Positions 7,604 to 17,315 of a stretch of 64,000 bases of DNA are shown here, one piece after another. A program made the position numbers and the translations under genes. The notes below the pieces were generated by a model, which was given only the letters and a program-made list of their open reading frames with translations, searched no databases and was not told where the DNA came from. Position 1 is the first letter of the stretch; every line of letters starts with the position of its first letter. This DNA is from Giardia muris. Taxonomy: Eukaryota > Fornicata > Diplomonadida > Hexamitidae. The DNA lies in the NCBI GenBank assembly GCA_006247105.1, contig CM016926.1:1922001-1986000 (forward strand). Direction: 5' to 3'.

Positions 7604-9103
7604 ATGCTAATCTTTTTGAGTACGACATTGGCCATGCATGTGGGGATTGTTCTCATTGATGGGATGAGGAGGGATCAACTATTAGTGGGGGAGAGTGTGT
7701 CAAGTAACTTTCCGGGTTTAGCACGGCTTGCCGATACCTCCTCATATCTAGCTGGTACCATCATCGTGGAGACTGTGACTTACACGACGAGTTGTCTCTA
7801 TAGCCTATTTGCCGGGCGTGTGCTCCATCCCTTTTACTTGTCCTTGGCCTTGATGCCCGGGGTATTACATGGCTTTACCAAAGCGCCTCTCCTTCAAATG
7901 TTAGGCGAGCTTGGTATTGAAAGGACAGCCGCTGGGGACGATACGCTCTGTAAGCTGTTTGGAGACCAACTGGACGCGTGCAACGTCGCCTACTCGTACC
8001 TGGTGGATGACTATGACTCCGTGGACGATTTGGTGATGCGGGTAGGGCTCTACCGTTCGGGCTTCTCTTATTCTCACCTTCTGGGAGCGGACCATATTAT
8101 GCACCGGGAGGGGCTTATAAGCCACACTCTTCAGGAGCGCTTCTTGCTCTATGACAAAGCTCTTTCGGAATATCTACAAGAAGTTCAAGAGAGAGAAGAC
8201 GACTTTTTGGTCGTCATTCTTTCAGATCATGGAATGACAGAGCTAGGAACGCATGGAGATATGTCAGATGCGGAGACAAGGGTCCCATTGCTGGTATTCG
8301 GAGATGAGAAGACGATCTTGCAACTGAAGGAGAGGCCATGGGAACATACTTTTCGTCAAACCCACGTTCTTTTCACCCTCTTGAACGCGATCCACCCTTC
8401 GATAAAGCCTCTAACAGATGAAATCACTCTTCTCAATACCATCCCGGATATTGTGCAGGGGATCGCCCACGTCATTATGGTCGCACTCCTGATTCATCAC
8501 GTCTATCATGGAGCTAATTGCTCATTCGTCATCGCCGTTCTCTGCTTACTTGTTTCAACGTGTCATACAATCACGGTGCACGAGAAGCTCTTTAGTACCA
8601 TCCTCTTTGTTATCCATATACGACCTAGAAGAGTGCTTCTATCCAAGTGGCATATCCTTGCGGCACTCCTTTGGAGTGGTGCCATCTGGACGGTTTCCAA
8701 TGGCCTCGTGGAAATAGTCCTTATCCCCCTTCTGACCCTCTATTCAATGCCCTCCACTGACGTAGTCCGATTCGTCACTCTTCGCTTCATCTTAGCTCTT
8801 CAAAGTCATACGTCCATAGCGACGTTATCCTTGGATAAGATCCGTCCCCCTGTTATCCCCTCGCGTGTATTTCTTAGTCTAACATTAACGAGTTTGGTCC
8901 CCTGTATCCTTCTACATCCTTGGCATATCTATCTCCAACTTGTCGCAGACCTAACGGCTTGTGGTGTCTTTCGATACCATCACCTCTACTCACAGGCCGT
9001 ACAACGGCTACTTCCTACTATGCTCCAGGCCTTCCTAGTATTCATGGCCCCCAAAAATGAGCGCAACACCCGCCGACCAGACCGAGGCCCCGGCGAAGTA
9101 TAG
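7604..9103 (+). CDS. GPI ethanolamine-phosphate transferase
   Basis: The 499-residue protein starts at the ATG within GAATAATG. An N-terminal hydrophobic segment (LIFLSTTLAMHVGIVL) leads into an alkaline-phosphatase-fold domain with the metal-site motif VLIDGMRRD, a probable nucleophile region (TYTTSCLYSLFAG), LLGADHIMHREG, and the second metal site LSDHGM followed by GTHGD. Several hydrophobic stretches fill the C-terminal half (about 290-480), consistent with an ER enzyme that adds phosphoethanolamine to GPI mannose. PIG-O, PIG-G and PIG-N share this catalytic domain and I cannot choose between them; PIG-O/G-like is my preference. It is short for the family, with fewer membrane helices. The last 47 bases overlap the LSm gene. 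Confidence 0.9.
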   Translation: MLIFLSTTLAMHVGIVLIDGMRRDQLLVGESVSSNFPGLARLADTSSYLAGTIIVETVTYTTSCLYSLFAGRVLHPFYLSLALMPGVLHGFTKAPLLQMLGELGIERTAAGDDTLCKLFGDQLDACNVAYSYLVDDYDSVDDLVMRVGLYRSGFSYSHLLGADHIMHREGLISHTLQERFLLYDKALSEYLQEVQEREDDFLVVILSDHGMTELGTHGDMSDAETRVPLLVFGDEKTILQLKERPWEHTFRQTHVLFTLLNAIHPSIKPLTDEITLLNTIPDIVQGIAHVIMVALLIHHVYHGANCSFVIAVLCLLVSTCHTITVHEKLFSTILFVIHIRPRRVLLSKWHILAALLWSGAIWTVSNGLVEIVLIPLLTLYSMPSTDVVRFVTLRFILALQSHTSIATLSLDKIRPPVIPSRVFLSLTLTSLVPCILLHPWHIYLQLVADLTACGVFRYHHLYSQAVQRLLPTMLQAFLVFMAPKNERNTRRPDRGPGEV

Positions 9104-9362
9104 CGAGCTCTCCAATCCTCTCTACACGTTGAAGATTGCCCTGGAGAATTACGTGCTCGTGATCCTCCAGTCGGGCGCGCATATCACAGGGCGACTTCTG
9201 AGCTTTGATACCCATTTCAATCTTGTCATAGCCGATGCACGGGAGACGCACCGCGGTACTCGAAGGTTCTTTTCTCTCCTTTTGCTCCGTGGAGACGCGG
9301 TCGTCGCTCTCAGTAGTGATGAGGCCTTCATCTCCAACCTGTCAAGTCAAACCGTTGAGTGA
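9057..9362 (+). CDS. Sm-like protein (LSm3/SmD2-like)
   Basis: The 101-residue protein contains a complete Sm fold. The Sm1 motif reads ILQSGAHITGRLLSFDTHFNLVI-type with the conserved G, FD and N, followed by ADARE. The Sm2 motif is LLLRGDAVVALS. Sm proteins form seven-membered rings on U-rich RNA for splicing (Sm) or mRNA decay and U6 binding (LSm). The RGD in Sm2 and the general pattern suit LSm3 or SmD2 best. The ATG lies in CCAAAAATG, inside the 3' end of the transferase gene in another frame. The stop overlaps AGTGAAT (9358-9364), a Giardia-like poly(A) signal. Confidence 0.88.
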   Translation: MSATPADQTEAPAKYSELSNPLYTLKIALENYVLVILQSGAHITGRLLSFDTHFNLVIADARETHRGTRRFFSLLLLRGDAVVALSSDEAFISNLSSQTVE

Positions 9363-9392
9363 ATGGAAAAGGTATCGAGGTGATGGTTCACT
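9358..9392. terminator. Convergent pair of poly(A)-like signals
   Basis: AGTGAAT at 9358-9364 (plus) overlaps the stop of the LSm gene, and AGTGAAC at 9392-9386 (minus) overlaps the stop of YTM1. Both fit the Giardia consensus AGTRAAY, which sits at or just after stop codons. Their 3' ends lie within 35 bases of each other, so the two mRNAs probably overlap. Confidence 0.65.
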
Positions 9393-10761
9393 GGACCAGG
9401 AGCCGCATTGTGACATGCCGATCACTCCCTCCATGTAGAATCGCCGGCCCTTTTGCAAAGGCACATGCTAAGAGGCGAGATTGATCCTTCTTGTGGTCTA
9501 GAGCTCGATAGAAGCAATCAATGGTCCAGAGAGCAATGGGAGAGCGGGGATCCCACATGGAAAGGTCACCTGCTAAAGAACCGCTGATAAAAGAGTCTTC
9601 CTTGATATCAAGACACATAACTGAAGCTCGATGACCTACAAACGTACGGACGCAGGGCGAGGATAATCGGGTGTCGAATAGTCGAAGTGTATTGTCGTGA
9701 AAGCCAGCTGCTAAGACATCTGTGGTCATGTACTTCACACATTGACAAGCAGAAGTATGAAGAATATGGGTAAGAGGCTTCTTCGTTCGTAGGTCAAAGA
9801 CGCGAATAAAACCATCGCTACAACCGGCTGCCAAACATGCATCATCCTTCGTGATGGTCAGTCCATTGACTTCATGATTGGGCATGAAGGGATGGATGAG
9901 TTGATCAGAACCTCTCTGATGAGAACCAAAGGCGCAATTCAGCCGTTCGGGTTCCGTTTCAATACGCTGACTGGTATACGCCCTCTTTGCAAAAGGTTCC
10001 TGGGCGGCTTCCTCCCTCTTTGGTCTATGGCGCTCTATAGTCGAGACCTTCATGGTATCATGCAGATAGACATGTCCATCAGCAGTGCCAATGGCTAATA
10101 GACCACCAGCCTTCGTCGAGGCAAGTGATAGGATTGGAGACTCCAAAGGCTTATATTCTAACTCGCCCACAAGGGTATTAGAGTCAGAGCTGACACTGCA
10201 ACAAAAAACTCGCCCCTCATACCCACCGACGGCGACGAGAGGTCGATCCTGGTATTGGGTGACACAAATCGCCTTGGCCGGTGTGGCAAACAGCTTATAT
10301 GCTGATAAGCGCGTCCCAACAATATCGTCCATTGCCTCTGTGGGTTTAAAGGAGAATAAGGTCAAAGACCCATCATAGGTCCCAGCGATTGAGATGGGCC
10401 CGCCAGATAGCTGGAAGGTCTGATCGACGTCTGGTATTATCGTTGAGACCCAGTCTGTCACTTTAAGCGTGACATTCTCGGTTGGAGGTGGCTGTGCTAG
10501 GATATATTCGACCTCAATGACATCTTCGAGTCTCAAGCCCTGGAGGGCAATTTGATCAGCAAGAGAGGCATAAAGGAAGACCCCATCAATCAGGAAATCA
10601 AAGGGACGCTGCTCCTCGGTCCCAATAAGCACGTTGATGAGCTGAGATAGCTCGAGACGCGTGGAGTCGGTCGGAATGGCATAAGAGCTCTCCGGAACGG
10701 TGTATTGAGGAGGGAGACGCGTTACGAAGCGGCATAGGACGGTATCAGGGTTATCGGCCAT
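9388..10761 (-). CDS. YTM1: Ribosome biogenesis WD40 protein YTM1/WDR12
   Basis: The protein has 457 residues. Residues 1-100 are an NLE-type domain: YAIPTDSTRLELSQLINVLI, then PFDFLIDGVFLYASL and DVIEVEYILAQPPPT, a close match to the YTM1/WDR12 N-terminus. Beta-propeller WD40 repeats follow, including GGYEGRVFCCSV, AAGCSDGFIRVFDLR, AAGFHDNTLRLFDTR and SGSLAGDLSMWDPR. In the PeBoW/Nop7 complex this protein links to the AAA-ATPase Rea1 during 60S assembly in the nucleolus. It lies 10 bases downstream of RRP12 on the same strand, a second ribosome-assembly gene. The start ATG is preceded by GGAGAATAA. Confidence 0.93.
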   Translation of the reverse strand: MADNPDTVLCRFVTRLPPQYTVPESSYAIPTDSTRLELSQLINVLIGTEEQRPFDFLIDGVFLYASLADQIALQGLRLEDVIEVEYILAQPPPTENVTLKVTDWVSTIIPDVDQTFQLSGGPISIAGTYDGSLTLFSFKPTEAMDDIVGTRLSAYKLFATPAKAICVTQYQDRPLVAVGGYEGRVFCCSVSSDSNTLVGELEYKPLESPILSLASTKAGGLLAIGTADGHVYLHDTMKVSTIERHRPKREEAAQEPFAKRAYTSQRIETEPERLNCAFGSHQRGSDQLIHPFMPNHEVNGLTITKDDACLAAGCSDGFIRVFDLRTKKPLTHILHTSACQCVKYMTTDVLAAGFHDNTLRLFDTRLSSPCVRTFVGHRASVMCLDIKEDSFISGSLAGDLSMWDPRSPIALWTIDCFYRALDHKKDQSRLLACAFAKGPAILHGGSDRHVTMRLLVQ

Positions 10762-10771
10762 TTATTCTCCT

Positions 10772-13700
10772 TTACCTCCCTGCACGGGTCTTTCGCCGCC
10801 CCCGGACGCGGGCGGCAATGGCCTCGGTGCCACTATGCTTCTGAATAGCTTGCAACTCCGCGCGCGAGAGTGTGGCGTGATGAGCAAGACGCTGAGCTCG
10901 AGTCTTCTTGTGCATGACAAGTTCAAGACTTTGTTCCAGGCGCCGCCAATCCTGCCGAGTAATGTGCTTCTTCGACATAAGGGGGAGGTACGCATACGGA
11001 TCGGCCTTATTCCCTAGCCTTACATCGCCGCCCGCCCTTTCTGAGCCGAACTCCAGGCCCGTGTGCTGCACTTTGCTTTTCCCCATCGCATGGAGGCGTC
11101 GAGAGCGGATGCGACGGAGCTCCTCGACAGTGTTTGCCAGGATTCCATTGCTCCTTTGGAGAGCCGCTAACTTCTGAAGGTGTTTGTGCTGGAGACGATC
11201 TCGTTCGACGTTCTCGTCTAAAAGGACCCCAATGGCGGAGGAGATCTTCCCGGAGTAACGCTGTTGGTGTAAGTCGTCTTCATCCTGGATCTCCTTGGGG
11301 TCATTCTCCTCAAAGTCGAGAGGAGCCTTATCGCGAGGCCCATTGGCTACACGATCTAGAAGGCCATCCAGGTCTCTGTCCTCTCCAGACGTCCATAAGC
11401 GCGACCGGAGCTCCTCCGGTATAACCAACCCTACGGACATGTAGCTGGGTAGCGTGAAGCGCCCCACCATTTGGTCGGGAGCCTTGTGGCGCAGCTTGCT
11501 CAGGACGGAGGAGCTGATCTTCCGATAGGATCGGCAGGCAACACCAGAGGCACGACGAAGTGTGACGAGAAGGTCCGCGTTCGATGAAGAGTCATACTGA
11601 TTCTTGGTTCCAATCTCTTGCAAACAAGCCATAGCCTCATCAGTGAGTCGGGTCAATGCCTCTCCAATCAAGTCCTGCAAATGCGAGTATCCAAGAGATA
11701 GTCCAACTTGGTAAAGCGTGTTATGCACGACTGTACGATATGGGGAGGTTGTAGTCCCACAGACAAGGCGAAGAACGGCATAGATCAATTGGGGTGCAAG
11801 GCGGAGAAGAGAGTGTGGACCGGCCGCGGCAGAGAATGCTGAAAGATAGGCGAGCACACGCCTCATTATGATGGGTGGCTTCATTATGGCCACTTTGCAC
11901 GTGTATGGAAACGCTTGGTCCTGATCCTGATCCTGCTCTACACCCTTGGCTTCATCCCGCGACACGGCCTCAATGACTGCAGTGTCGAGAAGAAGCTCGA
12001 TAAGGCTAGCAGAAAAGTCATCGAAGACGGGATGCGTCTGGTTAAGAGCTGCTATATCAACTCGCTTCTCAAGTAACTCAACCATCCTTTGCTCGAGAGC
12101 CTCGCGGCGAACCTCTGTCGAGCCGATAAGTATAACGTGCATGAGGTGGATAAACCCTGGGAGGGAGTCCTCCTTGTTCGAGGGGGTAAGCGTGGAGACC
12201 AAGTTCTCGATCTGTTCTCCCGTCTTCAGATGCTCCAAATCCCTTTCCTCGAATACCCGTGCGACAGTATGTAGAGTTTTGGATATGATTCGGGCCATCC
12301 GAGCCGAGGTTTGAGCCGAGTCGGGGCTAATGGAAATTAAGATATCCTGTTTGAAGTGGTTGATCAGACCCAGGACCTGGGGCGTTTCCAAGGAAAGAGA
12401 GCCTTCAATGAGATCGGCGATCAAGTGGCCACGTTGCCGCTTTAGGGCTCCGACGGTGGCAGGCGACTGCGCACAGGCAAGCTCCATAACGACTGGCAAT
12501 ATGTCCTGAACATTGGTGCGCGCTAAGAAGCGGAGGAGCTTATACTCAGTCTTGCAGATGTTGACGTCGGTATGGCCTTGGAACTTCTTCGCCAGCTCCA
12601 AGAAGATGGGTATGCTACCATTGTTACCAAGCGGGTCCAGTCGTCCCGCCTCCATACAGCCCTCAAGGGCCGCGTCCAGCACATCAAGGAGAAGCGGGCG
12701 CAACTCGGACTCCTTGAGAAGCTGGGCGATCGTGTTCGAAAAAATGGCTCTGAGCTGCTCCGACGGGCTCACCTGTACCAGCCCGGAGATAATGGAACGA
12801 TACATACCATACAGATCTCGAAGGGCGGAGCTACGATCCTCCTCGATCTGATTCATGAAGTCCAGAGTCAAAATACGATCCAATAGCGGAGCCAGCACGA
12901 CAGTGGTCAGTCGTCGAGAGATGAATGTCAAGAAGCCAGCGATATTGGCATAGTGCTGGACGCTGGTCGAATCGAGGCCAAAGGCCCCGGAATTTGCGAG
13001 GACATGTTCCAGGAAGTAGTGCACGCCAGTAAAGACATCGCAACGCCCATTCTCTTTCGGCCATGCATCTACATAACGCCCATCCACCTCGGAAAGGTCG
13101 GAGGCGGTCTGGCTAAGCTCCTCTAGAAGCTTCTTAGTGAAACCTAAGAGCTGCACAAGAGCCCGAGCGGCTAAATGCGCTAACGGCAACTCTGCAGGGT
13201 TCAAAAATGCAGTCTTAAGAGCGTCGATGAGAAGTTCCAGTTGCCGTACCGTCTCATCGTTTCCACCATACTTTGCGACCTTCATGAACCCTACAAAGTC
13301 CTCGAGGAGTGGGCTCTTACATATCTCGGGGATAATCTCCCAGGTCTGCTGGATGAGGATGGTGCGGATTCCGGACTCGATGGGGACGACAGCAAGGTAT
13401 TTTAGGATGTGCTCAAATAGAAGAGTGCGCATCTGCGCAAGAGACCCACCTGTACAGTTCCTATAGAGGGCAAGGAGCCAAAAGTCTGGTTCTCGCGCCT
13501 GCTTGAGTGCACGAAGGAGAGACTGGCCTTCGGGGACGGAACAGAGCGGGAAGGCCTCCATTGCCATCTCGAGACGCATTCCGCGGAGGAAGGCCACAAC
13601 GATCTCGTGGCAAGTTGAGCTCGTCGCGTTGCGCGCCCCACGAACGAGAGCATCAAACAACGGTGCGAGGGCGTTAATGACAAGTCCATACTCCGGTTCC

Positions 13701-14998
13701 TCGTCCTCTTGAATGAGGAAGCAGACCTCGGGGACCGTAGAGAGCGCAGGTCCGACAGCCTCGAAGAAGGAACTACTATTGACAGGATCAATTATTCGAG
13801 CGTATGCTCGAACGACGTCAGCCAAGGAGTCGAGCTGGGATCCGGTGCTAATGGTGAAGTGCGTAAGAGTCGTCGTGATGATAACGCTCAGCGCGTCACG
13901 AAGGAGGCCCGGGGCTGCTCCAAGGCGATGAAAACGACGCAACTGATCCAAGACCGTAAGGTGATACTTGAGAAGGTGGTCAAGGTACTCGAAGACGCGC
14001 GGGCCATTAGCGGCATCCAGATACGCCTCCGACAGGCGGAATGCTGTATCTCGATACGTGCAGACGATCCTTGCAATATTCCCCGTCTCGACGGGAAGTT
14101 CACAAAGAACTGTCCCAATCAAGCCCAGGAGTTCGAAACTGAGCACTTTTGGATCCCCTGTCAGGTCTGCCAATGTTGTTAAGGCTGGCTGCTGCAACTT
14201 CCGGTGCGTGAGCAACTGGAGCAGGCGAATGATGACGGCCTCGGAAGTATCACGCGGGGCATCGCTTTCCGGGCCCGAATAGCCGACTGGGCCTCCATTA
14301 GCCGTATATAGGATCGTCGAGAGCAAGGCCTCCGTTTCATGTAGGCTCTGAAGAAGGATATGAGATGAAGCCTCGGATCCGGAGTCAAGCAAGATTTCAA
14401 GGATGGACTGCGCACTCATATAAGCACACACGTGAGCTCCGGGATCGCTAGTACCTCCGTGCTTCTCAAGAGAATCCCCCTCGCCGAAGACAAGCAAGGA
14501 GAGGATGTCCCGTGCGGTTTGGGACACCCGTCGCCGCGAGTCCGCGACGAGAAGGACGAGGAGCTTAGAAAGGCGTGCTGAGGGCGGGACGCGACCCGCA
14601 TATATGAAGACGTTGACAAGCCCATGAAGCATCTCCAAGTGAAGCAACGCCATAAAGGTGGGGATATTTGGAGCGGTCAGGAACTGAAGTGTGTGTGTTT
14701 CGAAACGCTCATAGAAGGCGGTTGCTCCAGGGAGAGACAGAACTTTCATGAGCTGGGTACCGGCCAGGAGGGCGGGGACGAGCATCTCGAGCTGCTCGAA
14801 GCGGTCCCAGCGGATGAGATAGGCGTAGACGTAGCTTACAAGGTGTTCTGCCCGGGGTGGGCCATCGCATTGCTTCTGGGTCGCCTCGAGGGCCCCGGCC
14901 CAGAAGGACGCGATGGCTTGGGCATACGCCGGGTAGAGATCGAGGAAGGGATCGGAGAGGATGTCTTTCAGGGTAGGGATGGGTGGCATTGATGCCAT
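10772..14998 (-). CDS. RRP12: RRP12-like ribosome biogenesis protein
   Basis: The protein has 1408 residues, almost entirely alpha-helical repeats of HEAT type, with no membrane segment. The C-terminus is diagnostic: residues from about 1325 read GGDVRLGNKADPYAYLPL followed by a basic tail (KKTRAQRLAHHATLSR, GRRKTRAGR), matching the KGDVKKKGKxDPYAYIPL signature of RRP12. RRP12 is a karyopherin-like factor for pre-40S and pre-60S maturation and export. Length is close to that of yeast RRP12. The acidic stretch before the C-terminus (ENDPKEIQDEDD) is typical of nucleolar proteins. The start ATG follows AATAA. Confidence 0.85.
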   Translation of the reverse strand: MASMPPIPTLKDILSDPFLDLYPAYAQAIASFWAGALEATQKQCDGPPRAEHLVSYVYAYLIRWDRFEQLEMLVPALLAGTQLMKVLSLPGATAFYERFETHTLQFLTAPNIPTFMALLHLEMLHGLVNVFIYAGRVPPSARLSKLLVLLVADSRRRVSQTARDILSLLVFGEGDSLEKHGGTSDPGAHVCAYMSAQSILEILLDSGSEASSHILLQSLHETEALLSTILYTANGGPVGYSGPESDAPRDTSEAVIIRLLQLLTHRKLQQPALTTLADLTGDPKVLSFELLGLIGTVLCELPVETGNIARIVCTYRDTAFRLSEAYLDAANGPRVFEYLDHLLKYHLTVLDQLRRFHRLGAAPGLLRDALSVIITTTLTHFTISTGSQLDSLADVVRAYARIIDPVNSSSFFEAVGPALSTVPEVCFLIQEDEEPEYGLVINALAPLFDALVRGARNATSSTCHEIVVAFLRGMRLEMAMEAFPLCSVPEGQSLLRALKQAREPDFWLLALYRNCTGGSLAQMRTLLFEHILKYLAVVPIESGIRTILIQQTWEIIPEICKSPLLEDFVGFMKVAKYGGNDETVRQLELLIDALKTAFLNPAELPLAHLAARALVQLLGFTKKLLEELSQTASDLSEVDGRYVDAWPKENGRCDVFTGVHYFLEHVLANSGAFGLDSTSVQHYANIAGFLTFISRRLTTVVLAPLLDRILTLDFMNQIEEDRSSALRDLYGMYRSIISGLVQVSPSEQLRAIFSNTIAQLLKESELRPLLLDVLDAALEGCMEAGRLDPLGNNGSIPIFLELAKKFQGHTDVNICKTEYKLLRFLARTNVQDILPVVMELACAQSPATVGALKRQRGHLIADLIEGSLSLETPQVLGLINHFKQDILISISPDSAQTSARMARIISKTLHTVARVFEERDLEHLKTGEQIENLVSTLTPSNKEDSLPGFIHLMHVILIGSTEVRREALEQRMVELLEKRVDIAALNQTHPVFDDFSASLIELLLDTAVIEAVSRDEAKGVEQDQDQDQAFPYTCKVAIMKPPIIMRRVLAYLSAFSAAAGPHSLLRLAPQLIYAVLRLVCGTTTSPYRTVVHNTLYQVGLSLGYSHLQDLIGEALTRLTDEAMACLQEIGTKNQYDSSSNADLLVTLRRASGVACRSYRKISSSVLSKLRHKAPDQMVGRFTLPSYMSVGLVIPEELRSRLWTSGEDRDLDGLLDRVANGPRDKAPLDFEENDPKEIQDEDDLHQQRYSGKISSAIGVLLDENVERDRLQHKHLQKLAALQRSNGILANTVEELRRIRSRRLHAMGKSKVQHTGLEFGSERAGGDVRLGNKADPYAYLPLMSKKHITRQDWRRLEQSLELVMHKKTRAQRLAHHATLSRAELQAIQKHSGTEAIAARVRGRRKTRAGR

Positions 14999-15019
14999 TT
15001 ATTAATTTGGACTCAATTA

Positions 15020-17188
15020 TCATGTCGCATCACGTTCTACAAGGCGGCCATCGACGACCTGGTAGTAGACTGCACCGAAGTGGTCATCGAGGACGACGCG
15101 GTGGACGAGGTGAGGCTGGTCCGCAAGGAGGTGGTCTAGAGAGACCCGAAGGTCCTCACGGGTTGTACCTTCAGTCGCGAGGCAGGCTTTTGCGGTATGA
15201 ACCACAGCCGTGAGACACTCGTCAGTAGGGACGAACGAGAAGCACGCCCCCATATGGCCTCGGCAATGCTGGATGTTGTACATAAAGATCTTATCGAGCT
15301 CATCAGCGTTGACCTCGGCGATGTGTTTGTAGATGAGGCGGCTAATGATATTGACAAGATCGGGTGTGAAGACGGCGGCCGCCACCTCCTCTGGACTAAC
15401 GCGAGTGCTTGGCGGGACTGGAAGGATCTTCTTCCCAGTCGTCGGATCACGCTTGGTCTTCTTCTTGGACTCGGCCCGGAGAAAGGCCTCGGCCGCTCGA
15501 ACCTTCGCTTGTCGAAGGTACTCCTCCGTGACCGAGGCGTCATAGACTCGAAGCGCCGCTCTGATATACTCAAGTCTTGCTAACTTACGCCTCCGATAGT
15601 GCTGAAGCCATGTGGAGATGCAAAGCGCCCCGTGATAGTGCTGGTAGACGGCGGCGGGCCAGGTGTTCTGCCGATAAAGCCGGAGAAGTGTCTGACCGAC
15701 AATTGTCAAGCATTGTCTTCGACGTGCTAATCTCATGCGATTAACGTACATGAGGCCAGCTAGCTGAATGCGCGTCGCGGCTGCCTGCATCTTTCGAAGG
15801 TCGCGACGTGCTGCATATGCGCGGAACGTGTATTGAATCCGGGTCGCTGCGGCACGAATATGAGCATTGTTGAGGGTGGCCTCGGAATAACGCTGGGCCG
15901 TTCGGAACAAGGCTGCCAGGCGCGCGGTGAGGTAGATCAGCTCTCCGAGGCGGTTGCGTTGAAGAATGAATGTTTGTGGTAGGATTGGACCAGGAGCATT
16001 ACGGATCTTGGAATCGTAATCACTTAACCGACGCTCTTGGTCCCAAGCCTGTGCAGCTTCGAAGTTGGTAAGGACGATGTCGGCACGTGTCTCTTCTTGT
16101 AACGCCCTATAACCCTCCCGAAGTGCTTTGGTCTCTGGAGCATAATAATCCGTCTGGGAGAGCTTCCGATTGTACTTCACATAGTCCGGGATAAGAGGTG
16201 GCAGCGCGGTCGCAAAGAGTGCCGTGTCCAAGTACGTATCAACCTCAACCGCCTCACCTGCCTCACCTAAGGAAAGGCGAGTTTCTGCCCGGGAATACCC
16301 AGCATTACTCTCCCGAATCGTACGGGCCAGGCGGGATTCCGCTGGGGATAAGGGGCGGCGAAGATTAACAGTCTTTCGAAGAGTGTCTTGTGATATAGTC
16401 TCCAAGATCTCTCGAGAGATCCCTCCAGAGGTTGTAACCCGTCCCTCGACGGCATGGTATGTGGCCGCGTATGGAGTTCTCGCTCCCCGCCGCATCTGTA
16501 GCTCTGAGTAGCACCGTGGATTACTCTGTGGCAACGTCCCTCGTTCAATCCGACTAAGGAACTCGCGCTTCTGAATCCGGGCCTCTAGAGCCCGCGATTG
16601 CTGCTCGACTCGGGCCTTCTTGCGCTCCTCCTCGCAATCGTTCATGAACCTTTTTAGTAGCTCCGGGTGCGCACGAAGCATTGCGACCCGCTCCCCCATG
16701 TTCTTTGTCCCGAAGTCGAAGTTGTCTATATTTAAGGACCCAGCCTCGGGGCCCTCTTCGACGACCTTCGTCGCTGCCACTTGCCCAGAGGGTGGAAGAG
16801 CACTCAGATCTCCAGCCGTGATCTGTAGTTGGGGTTTCGCCTGTCCCACGAGCTTGGTCGAGAGGTCTGCATTCTTCTTGACCTCCTGGAGTGTCGAAGA
16901 TAGTTGGTCAAAGACATGAGCGACGTCAGTGGACGTTGTCAACGGCCTGTTTGGCTGCCCTGCCTCCAGCTCCTGAGTGGGAAGGGAGGTATGAGGGTTT
17001 TGGATCTCGGGCCTCGGTGTCCGTGGAGGAGCCGCCTTCTTCGCTTTGGAGCCTGCGGCATAACGCGCTTTGTAAGCTGCGTTCAGAGTTCCCGTGAGCG
17101 GGGTGATCGTCATCCCCGACCGTGTGGGAGGAAGCTCCCGTTCTCGTTCCTTCTCCTCGGCCGGCTTTCGCTTGCCCGTCAGTAGCAT
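15020..17188 (-). CDS. IQ-motif protein, probably cytoskeletal
   Basis: The protein has 722 residues. The N-terminal 200 residues are basic and proline/lysine-rich. The middle is helical and arginine-rich. At about 445-490 two IQ-like calmodulin-binding motifs occur in tandem: RIQYTFRAYAARRDL, which is good, and RIQLAGLMYVNRMRL, which is degenerate. The C-terminal 130 residues (from TPDLVNIISRLIYKH) look like a folded alpha/beta domain I do not recognise. IQ proteins bind calmodulin or centrin, often at flagella or basal bodies; that location is inference. The stop is 21 bases before the RRP12 start on the same strand. The ATG follows TAAAATCTGG. Confidence 0.8.
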   Translation of the reverse strand: MLLTGKRKPAEEKERERELPPTRSGMTITPLTGTLNAAYKARYAAGSKAKKAAPPRTPRPEIQNPHTSLPTQELEAGQPNRPLTTSTDVAHVFDQLSSTLQEVKKNADLSTKLVGQAKPQLQITAGDLSALPPSGQVAATKVVEEGPEAGSLNIDNFDFGTKNMGERVAMLRAHPELLKRFMNDCEEERKKARVEQQSRALEARIQKREFLSRIERGTLPQSNPRCYSELQMRRGARTPYAATYHAVEGRVTTSGGISREILETISQDTLRKTVNLRRPLSPAESRLARTIRESNAGYSRAETRLSLGEAGEAVEVDTYLDTALFATALPPLIPDYVKYNRKLSQTDYYAPETKALREGYRALQEETRADIVLTNFEAAQAWDQERRLSDYDSKIRNAPGPILPQTFILQRNRLGELIYLTARLAALFRTAQRYSEATLNNAHIRAAATRIQYTFRAYAARRDLRKMQAAATRIQLAGLMYVNRMRLARRRQCLTIVGQTLLRLYRQNTWPAAVYQHYHGALCISTWLQHYRRRKLARLEYIRAALRVYDASVTEEYLRQAKVRAAEAFLRAESKKKTKRDPTTGKKILPVPPSTRVSPEEVAAAVFTPDLVNIISRLIYKHIAEVNADELDKIFMYNIQHCRGHMGACFSFVPTDECLTAVVHTAKACLATEGTTREDLRVSLDHLLADQPHLVHRVVLDDHFGAVYYQVVDGRLVERDAT

Positions 17189-17315
17189 CCAGATTTTACC
17201 TCAGATGACACAAAATGAGCCACTTTTTTGAGCTGATGACTAAGATGTGTGGTGAAGGACGATGGGATCCCTAGGACGTCCATGGAGAGGCCTAGATGGA
17301 GACGAAAAGATTTAA

